A stretch of DNA of 64,000 bases. Source: JAVDCA01 sp963819385. Lineage in GTDB: Bacteria; Pseudomonadota; Alphaproteobacteria; Rhizobiales; Xanthobacteraceae. The notes beneath the pieces were generated by a model, which did no database searches, was not told the DNA's origin, and worked only from the letters and a program-made list of their open reading frames with translations. Below, in pieces: positions 59,155 through 64,000 of this stretch (the first letter of the stretch is position 1; every line of letters begins with the position of its first letter). Location of the stretch: NCBI GenBank assembly GCA_963819385.1, contig CAWFVV010000001.1, positions 248,001 to 312,000 of the forward strand, in the 5' to 3' direction. The translations under genes and the position numbers were made by a program.

Positions 59155-59358
59155 ATGCAAAAGGGCACCGTCAAATGGTTCAATCCGACTAAGGGCTACG
59201 GTTTCATCCGGCCGTCGACCGGCGAGAAAGACGTTTTCGTCCACATCTCGGCTGTCGAGCGGGCGGGTCTGAGCACCTTGAACGAGGGCCAGGTGGTCGA
59301 GTACGAGCTCGTCACCAATCGCGGCAAGACCTCGGCGGAAAATCTCAAGGTCGCGTAA
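59155..59358 (+). CDS. Cold-shock protein (CspA family)
   Basis: A 67-residue single-stranded nucleic-acid-binding OB fold. RNP1 is KGYGFIRP and RNP2 VFVHISAVE. Starts with TVKWFNPTKG and ends ENLKVA, the usual length. Acts as an RNA chaperone. A strong terminator follows 43 bp after its stop. The opposing purN frame overlaps its last 14 bp. Confidence 0.95.
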   Translation: MQKGTVKWFNPTKGYGFIRPSTGEKDVFVHISAVERAGLSTLNEGQVVEYELVTNRGKTSAENLKVA

Positions 59359-60106
59359 AGCGGCTCCGACCGATCGTTTCGGTCCACGGGTCATCCCGTA
59401 GCCCCCGGTGTCCCCGGGGGTTTTTTGTTGCCCGCGCGTCGCGCCTCAAGAACTCGATCGGCGGCACGAGCAGGAGGCCGTCGCTCGCCGGCGCGCCGTC
59501 GATCCGGCATCGCCCGTCCTCGACGCGCACGCGTCCTTCGGCGACGAGCCGCAGCGCCGCCGGATAGATCTTGTGCTCGATCGCGAGCACGCGCGCCGCC
59601 AGGGTCTCGGCCGTATCGTCCTCGCGCACCGCGAGCGCGCCCTGCGCGATCACGGGCCCCGCATCCATCTCGGGAACGACGAAGTGGACGGTCGCGCCGT
59701 GGATCTTGACCCCGGCCGCGAGCGCACGCTCATGAGTGTCGAGACCCTTGAACGCCGGCAGCACGGCCGGGTGGATGTTGAGCATGCGGCCTTGCCAGCG
59801 CCCGACGAAGCCCGGTGTGAACAGCCGCAAGAAGCCCGCGAGGCAGATCAGGTCGATGCGATGGGTGTCGAGCTCGCGCTGCACGGCGTGCTCGAACGCT
59901 TCCCGGTCCTTGCCGAACGGCGCGTGGTCGACGGTCGCGACCGCAAGGCCCGCGGCCTGCGCGGCGGCCAATCCCTTGGCGTCCGGCCGGTTGGACAGCA
60001 CGAGCGCGATCTCGGCCGGATAGTCCGGAACCTGGGCAGCCGCGACCAGCGCCGCCATGTTCGAGCCGCGGCCGGAAATCAGGATCGCGACGCGGCGGCG
60101 CGCCAT
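59345..60106 (-). CDS. purN: Phosphoribosylglycinamide formyltransferase
   Basis: A 253-residue purine enzyme that formylates GAR with 10-formyl-THF. RVAILISGRGSNMAALVAA is the substrate loop, DLICLAGFLRLFTPGF and NIHPAVLPAFKGLDTHERALAAGVKIHGATVHFV hold the catalytic Asn/His, and VPEMDAGPVIAQ the Asp. The enzyme body ends near residue 217; an Arg-rich tail of ~36 residues (ATKNPRGHRGLRDDPWTET...) reads antisense through the cspA terminator to a stop inside cspA. Either a real extension or a lost stop. purM is not in the window. Confidence 0.9.
   Translation of the reverse strand: MARRRVAILISGRGSNMAALVAAAQVPDYPAEIALVLSNRPDAKGLAAAQAAGLAVATVDHAPFGKDREAFEHAVQRELDTHRIDLICLAGFLRLFTPGFVGRWQGRMLNIHPAVLPAFKGLDTHERALAAGVKIHGATVHFVVPEMDAGPVIAQGALAVREDDTAETLAARVLAIEHKIYPAALRLVAEGRVRVEDGRCRIDGAPASDGLLLVPPIEFLRRDARATKNPRGHRGLRDDPWTETIGRSRFTRP
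59402..59427 (+). terminator. Rho-independent terminator of the cold-shock gene
   Basis: CCCCCGG-TGTC-CCCGGGGG-type stem followed by TTTTTTG. The antisense purN frame reads straight through it. Confidence 0.92.
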
Positions 60107-60416
60107 GCGCTCACGCGGCCCCGACCGCGATGCCGGACGGGGCATCGGGAAGCGCGCGACGGGTTTTCGGCGTCATGGAAGCGCCCCTGGACGGTTCGTC
60201 GGCGTGGTACGGCGGATTCGGGCAGGGTGCAATGCCCACCGCGTGGCCCTGGGTATCGCGATCCTCCCTTGGCAAGCCGGTACGGCAGGCTACATTCGCC
60301 AGGGCGGGCCGTTGAGTGTGGCGCGTGTTGTTTTCGGTGGACCTGAAGATCTCCGCCTCGGTGCGGGACGGGCATTCGCCGGAGCACGCGCCGGGCGGCC
60401 GGACCGGGGCCTGCGC
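60107..60416 (+). other. Intergenic between purN and pgsA
   Basis: About 310 bp with divergent promoters presumably. A GATGCCGGACGGGGCATC hairpin lies near 60129. No coding sequence is supported. Confidence 0.4.
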
Positions 60417-60956
60417 TTGAACCTTCCTAACCTCATCACGATTGCCCGCATCCTGATGGTGCCGATCGTCGTCTGGGCGATCGCGCAGCGGCAGATGCAG
60501 ATCGCCTTCCTGCTGTTCGTCGCGGCCGGCGCGAGCGACGCGGTCGACGGCTTCCTGGCCAAGCGGCTCAATATGGCGAGCGAGCTCGGCGCCCATCTCG
60601 ATCCGCTCGCCGACAAGGCGCTGATCGTCTCGATCTACGTGTCGCTCGGCATCACCGAGGCGATCCCGCGCTGGATCGTGATCCTGGTCGTCTCGCGCGA
60701 CATCCTGATCATCGGCGGCGTCATGCTAGCCTGGTTCCTCGGCCGCCCGATGACGGTCAAGCCGCTGCTCGTGTCCAAGCTCAATACGGCGGCGCAGATC
60801 CTGTTCGCGTGCATCGTGCTCGCCTCGCTCGGCTTCGGCTTCGACGCGACCGCGCTCCAGACCGTCCTGTTGTGGACGGTCGCCGCATTGACGCTGCTCT
60901 CCGTCGGCTTCTACGTGCGCGAATGGTGGCGCCACATGAATGCAGCCGGCACGTGA
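60417..60956 (+). CDS. pgsA: CDP-alcohol phosphatidyltransferase (PgsA-like)
   Basis: A 179-residue integral-membrane enzyme making phosphatidylglycerol phosphate from CDP-diacylglycerol and glycerol-3-phosphate. The signature D-x2-D-G-x2-A-x-R-x8-G-x3-D-x3-D is seen in SDAVDGFLAKRLNMASELGA followed by HLDPLADK. Five to six helices follow. TTG 60417 (NLPNLITIARI) is chosen as homologues start there; the frame is open upstream. It precedes the Hda-like gene by 1 bp, so they are co-transcribed. Cardiolipin-synthase-type members are possible. Confidence 0.85.
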   Translation: MNLPNLITIARILMVPIVVWAIAQRQMQIAFLLFVAAGASDAVDGFLAKRLNMASELGAHLDPLADKALIVSIYVSLGITEAIPRWIVILVVSRDILIIGGVMLAWFLGRPMTVKPLLVSKLNTAAQILFACIVLASLGFGFDATALQTVLLWTVAALTLLSVGFYVREWWRHMNAAGT

Positions 60957-60957
60957 C

Positions 60958-61629
60958 ATGAACGAGCTTCCGCGCCAGCTTCCGCTTGCGCTCGGCTTTC
61001 ACGAACGCTTCGGCCGCGAGGATTTCCTCGCCGGCCCCCCGAACGCCGCGGCGCTCGGGCTGATCGAGCGCTGGCCGGACTGGCCCGCGCGGGCGTTGGC
61101 GCTGGTTGGTCCGGAGGGCTCGGGCAAGAGCCATCTGGCGGCGATCTGGGCCAAAAGTGCGGGGGCGCGCGCGATTGCGAGCCACGCGATCGAGGCCGCC
61201 GGCGTGCCGACCGCGCTCGCGACCGGCGCGCTGGTGATCGAGGATCTGCAGCCGGGCGCCTGCGAGGACGCGGCGCTCTTTCACTTGCTCAATCTCGCGC
61301 GCGAGCAGGGCGCTTTCCTGCTCATCACGACGCGCACGCCGCCGAGCGGCTGGACCGTGCGGCTGCGCGATCTCGCCTCGCGCCTGCGCGCGCTTCCGGT
61401 CGTGGCGCTCGCGCCGCCCGACGACGCGCTGCTGCGGGCCGTGCTGGTCAAGCTGTTCGCCGACCGCCAGCTGCGCGTCGACGAGGAGCTGATCGCCTAC
61501 CTGCCGACCCGGATCGAGCGCTCGTTCGCGGGCGCCCGCGCGATCGTCGCCGAGCTCGACCGCGAGGCGCTGCGCCAGCGGCGCGAGGTCGGCCGCAAGC
61601 TCGCCGCCGAGCTCTTGCGCGACCGGTGA
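60958..61629 (+). CDS. hdaA: DnaA-like regulatory protein (Hda family)
   Basis: A 223-residue AAA+ protein lacking the DnaA C-terminal DNA-binding domain. The N-terminal QLPLALGFHERF resembles the clamp-binding QL(S/P)L(P)L motif of Hda. Walker A GPEGSGKSH is at about residue 51; Walker B ALVIEDLQPG and the arginine-finger-side RLRDLASRLRA follow. Hda promotes DnaA-ATP hydrolysis after replication starts. It follows pgsA and precedes ppk, a gene order common in Bradyrhizobiaceae. Confidence 0.85.
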   Translation: MNELPRQLPLALGFHERFGREDFLAGPPNAAALGLIERWPDWPARALALVGPEGSGKSHLAAIWAKSAGARAIASHAIEAAGVPTALATGALVIEDLQPGACEDAALFHLLNLAREQGAFLLITTRTPPSGWTVRLRDLASRLRALPVVALAPPDDALLRAVLVKLFADRQLRVDEELIAYLPTRIERSFAGARAIVAELDREALRQRREVGRKLAAELLRDR

Positions 61630-61787
61630 GCCTGGCCGGGCGCGGCGCCTGTGTCCGGCAGCCGCGATTTCGTGATCCGGATCACAACATGTCGAGATAG
61701 CCCGGCGTCGACCCGAACCGGGCCGAGCCGACACCCGACGAATGATCGAGCGGCAGGTCGCCGCCGATAACCCCAAGGGAGCGGACC

Positions 61788-62078
61788 ATGTCCACGCTCG
61801 GTCACAGGAAAGTTGCGCGGGTGCTCTCCATCACGGTGGTCGCCTGCGCGTTCGCCACCGCGTTCTGCGCCGGCAGCGTTGCGCTCGCTAATGTCACGAA
61901 GCCGGGTCAGACCGGCTCGACGAAGAATTCGGGCCTGCATCATCCGGTGCACGGTCCGGGATCCACCCACAATCCCATCGTCCTGCATCAGCCGCTGCAT
62001 GGGGCGGGTTCGAGCCACAATCCGATCGTCGTGCCGCCCAACTGCAACGATCCGAATACGCTGTGCCGGCGGCCGTGA
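61788..62078 (+). CDS. Small secreted His-rich repeat protein
   Basis: A 96-residue exported protein: signal VLSITVVACAFATAFCAGSVALA, then two tandem 16-residue repeats, LHHPVHGPGSTHNPIV and LHQPLHGAGSSHNPIV, then a short C-terminal part with two cysteines (PNCNDPNTLCRRP). The regularly spaced histidines could bind metal. I do not recognise the family. It lies 159 bp after the Hda-like gene. Confidence 0.7.
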   Translation: MSTLGHRKVARVLSITVVACAFATAFCAGSVALANVTKPGQTGSTKNSGLHHPVHGPGSTHNPIVLHQPLHGAGSSHNPIVVPPNCNDPNTLCRRP

Positions 62079-62101
62079 TGCGGGCACGAAGGAGCACCGT
62101 C

Positions 62102-62332
62102 ATGTCGAAGCCTTCGTCGCTTGCGCCCGTCTGCGTGCTGGCCTCTCTCGCCGCGTCGATCCTGTTGCTGGCGGATGTGGCGCCCGCCGTAGGCGCTCGG
62201 GTCACGGCCGCAAAGAACGCAGCCACGACCAACGCGCCGCAAGGTCCCCGGACACCGGCTCTTGCGCGGCGTTGCGACCCGCCCCCGTGTCCCGCAAGTA
62301 TGCGCCGCACGACTGCGGCCAGCGGCCTTTGA
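62102..62332 (+). CDS. Small secreted protein, unknown
   Basis: A 76-residue exported protein with signal PVCVLASLAASILLLADVAPAVG and a short basic, Pro-rich mature tail with two Cys (RRCDPPPCPASMRR). AAGGAG lies 7 bp before ATG 62102. It follows the His-rich protein gene by 23 bp, probably the same transcript. The shared short C-terminal CxxxxC pattern suggests the two are related or act together; function unknown. Confidence 0.6.
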   Translation: MSKPSSLAPVCVLASLAASILLLADVAPAVGARVTAAKNAATTNAPQGPRTPALARRCDPPPCPASMRRTTAASGL

Positions 62333-62426
62333 GCCGTACCGGTTGGGCGATTAAGGTTCTTATGTCACAATCGTCATAGCGGGGTCATTTTGGCCCGCGA
62401 CAATGCCCGAAAGGGCGGTGTTTCGT

Positions 62427-64000
62427 ATGGCGGATCGCGCACAAGCTGTTGTTATTGCTGTTGAATCCAGAACCGAGCCGCATCCCGAGGAGCCTCGCGC
62501 CAAGGACGCGCCGCCGGCCCTGCTGGACAGCCCGGAGCGCTTCATCAACCGCGAGCTGTCGTGGCTGCATTTCAACCGTCGCGTCCTCGAGGAAGCCGAG
62601 AACCCCAACCATCCGCTGCTCGAGCGGGTGCGCTTCCTGTCGATCTCGGCCAACAACCTCGACGAGTTCTTTATGGTGCGCGTCGCCGGCCTCATGGGCC
62701 AAGTGCGCGCCGGCATCGCGGACAGGAGCCCCGATGGCCTGAGCCCGTCGGAGCAGCTCGTGCGCATCAGCGAGGCGGTGTCGAGCCTCGCGAACGACCA
62801 GCAGGCGCGCTGGCGCGAGCTGCGCAAGGAGCTCGCCGAGCAGCAGATCGTGCTGGTCGAGGCCGACACGCTCAAGAAGGCCGACCGCACCTGGCTCGAG
62901 GACTATTTCCTGCGCCACATCTTCCCGGTGCTCACGCCGCTCGCGATCGACCCGGCGCATCCCTTCCCGTTCATCCCCAATTTCGGCTTCTCGATCGCGC
63001 TGCATCTCTCCCGCCAGAGCGACGGCAAGGCGATGAACGCGTTGATCCGCGTGCCGCAAAAGGTCGAGCGCTTCATCCGCCTGCCGTCTCCGGCTGAGGG
63101 CGGGGGCGCGCGGCTGGTCACGCTCGAGCAGGTGACCGGCCTGTTCATTCCGCGGCTGTTTCCCGGCTACACGGTCAAGGGGCAGGGCGCCTTCCGAATC
63201 CTGCGCGACTCCGAGATCGAAATCGAGGAAGAGGCCGAGGACCTGGTGCGCCAGTTCGAGCGCGTCCTGAAGCGGCGGCGCCGCGGCTCGGTCATCCGCC
63301 TCGAGATCGAGGCGGCCATGCCGGTCGAGCTGCGCCAGTCGGTGCAGCGCGCGCTCGCGGTCGGCGACGCCGAGGTGTTCCTGGTGGACGGCGTGCTGGC
63401 GCTGAGCGAACTGAACCAGCTCATGGCGGTCGACCGGCCCGATCTCGAGTTCGTGCCGTACAATCCGCGCTTCCCGGAGCGCATCCGCGACCACGCCGGC
63501 GACTGCTTTGCGGCGATCCGGCAGAAGGACCTGGTCGTCCATCACCCCTACGAATCCTTCGACGTGGTGGTGCAGTTCCTCACGCAGGCGGCGCGCGATC
63601 CCGACGTGATCGCGATCAAGCAGACGCTCTATCGCACCTCGAACGACTTACCGATCGTGCGCGCGCTGGTCGAGGCCGCCGAGGCCGGCAAGTCGGTCAC
63701 GGCGGTGGTCGAGCTCAAGGCGCGCTTCGACGAGGAAGCGAACATCCGCTGGGCGCGCGACCTCGAGCGCGCCGGCGCGCAGGTCGTCTACGGCTTCATC
63801 GAATTGAAGACGCACGCCAAGCTGTCGCTCGTGGTCCGCCGCGAGGGTTCTTCGCCGCTCTGCTACGTGCATGTCGGCACCGGCAACTACCATCCGGTGA
63901 CGGCGCGCATCTACACGGACCTCTCGTTCTTCACCGCCGATCCCGTGATCGCGCGCGACGTCGCGCGCGTGTTCAACTTCATCACCGGCTATGCGGAGCC
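62427..64000 (+). CDS. ppk: Polyphosphate kinase 1, 5' part
   Basis: The first ~524 residues of PPK1, running off the window. The N domain is FINRELSWLHFNRRVLEEA, the head domain has the long Glu-rich helix and LEQVTGLFIPRLFPGY, and C1 begins with VVQFLTQAARDPDVIAIKQTLYRTS; the stretch ELKTHAKLSLVVRREG holds the phosphorylated His (KTHAK). It makes polyphosphate from ATP reversibly at the membrane. ATG 62427 has no strong Shine-Dalgarno. The frame has no break within the window. Confidence 0.95.
   Translation, partial: MADRAQAVVIAVESRTEPHPEEPRAKDAPPALLDSPERFINRELSWLHFNRRVLEEAENPNHPLLERVRFLSISANNLDEFFMVRVAGLMGQVRAGIADRSPDGLSPSEQLVRISEAVSSLANDQQARWRELRKELAEQQIVLVEADTLKKADRTWLEDYFLRHIFPVLTPLAIDPAHPFPFIPNFGFSIALHLSRQSDGKAMNALIRVPQKVERFIRLPSPAEGGGARLVTLEQVTGLFIPRLFPGYTVKGQGAFRILRDSEIEIEEEAEDLVRQFERVLKRRRRGSVIRLEIEAAMPVELRQSVQRALAVGDAEVFLVDGVLALSELNQLMAVDRPDLEFVPYNPRFPERIRDHAGDCFAAIRQKDLVVHHPYESFDVVVQFLTQAARDPDVIAIKQTLYRTSNDLPIVRALVEAAEAGKSVTAVVELKARFDEEANIRWARDLERAGAQVVYGFIELKTHAKLSLVVRREGSSPLCYVHVGTGNYHPVTARIYTDLSFFTADPVIARDVARVFNFITGYAE

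Noticed and set aside
62363..62387. TGTCA/CGTCA/GGTCA half-sites upstream of ppk as a Pho box
   Set aside because: The repeats are 9-10 bp apart instead of the 11 bp of PhoB sites, and only the first has a full TGTCA.
1..64000. CRISPR arrays, tRNA or rRNA genes
   Set aside because: None found by eye: no regular spacer repeats, no cloverleaf-like GTTCGAATC/CCA ends, and no rRNA stretches.

Overview
The window is a high-G+C chromosomal segment of an alphaproteobacterium, most likely of the order Hyphomicrobiales (Bradyrhizobiaceae/Xanthobacteraceae-like). The clues are several families of intergenic hairpin repeats of the kind common in Bradyrhizobium and Rhodopseudomonas relatives, a run purN - pgsA - DnaA-like (Hda) - ppk, a NepR-like protein, an aquaporin-type ars operon, and DUF1236 and TctC-type genes. 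No rRNA, tRNA or CRISPR was seen. Most genes are short, densely packed housekeeping and catabolic units on both strands.

Layout. 0.2-3 kb: arsenic operon arsR-arsI-arsC-aqpS facing a methyltransferase. 3-7.4 kb: a secreted hydrolase split from its signal peptide by a TAG codon, a small secreted Cys protein, two DUF4344 metallopeptidase-like paralogues and a ChbG/HpnK remnant. 7.4-9.2 kb: NepR-like protein and a persulfide-handling rhodanese/ETHE1 pair. 9.3-17.5 kb: aidB (frameshifted), two polysaccharide deacetylases, a GGDEF-EAL protein with a degenerate GGDEF site, isovaleryl-CoA dehydrogenase and an LprI-like protein. 17.75-19.04 kb: a complete IS3-family element with 4-bp target duplication. 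19.4-30.4 kb: aldo-keto reductase, queC, RraA-like, YdcF, VOC, class II aldolase, two sorbosone-dehydrogenase-like paralogues, M24 peptidase, DUF1330, a frameshifted transglutaminase and DUF599. 30.6-35.6 kb: small membrane protein, rhodanese, a frameshifted FAD monooxygenase, a TetR regulator divergent from an old-yellow-enzyme gene with a paired operator, and a GST. 35.8-41.8 kb: catabolic cluster of ThDP enzyme, cyclase-family hydrolase, TctC binding protein and tartrate-dehydratase-like enolase-superfamily enzyme. 43-46 kb: a three-gene NEW3-domain/ABC transporter system. 46-50.2 kb: repeat-bearing DUF1236 protein, mccB and a higBA toxin-antitoxin pair. 50.4-59.4 kb: cupin, quinone reductase, SDR, ndk, TerC, molybdopterin oxidoreductase, autotransporter-type barrel and cold-shock protein. 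59.3-64 kb: purN, pgsA, hda-like, two mini secreted proteins and the 5' part of ppk.

Three cross-cutting themes stand out. (1) At least five genes are interrupted by single-base changes (TAG at 3209; frameshifts near 10691, 28994, 32495 and 52510), meaning either recent decay or consensus errors in the assembly. (2) Hairpin repeats sit directly against genes and in several places contain the neighbour's stop or start codon; a small hairpin module with one compensatory base pair is embedded in two otherwise different repeat families. (3) The IS3 element has split a small A+T-richer open reading frame lying behind two tandem palindromes that look like an operator.

The best candidates for little-described systems are the NEW3/ABC transporter triad, the DUF4344 pair in which one member has lost the first zinc ligand, the secreted protein with an internal domain duplication, and the ars operon that combines ArsI with an aquaporin exit channel. 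None is proven novel from sequence alone.
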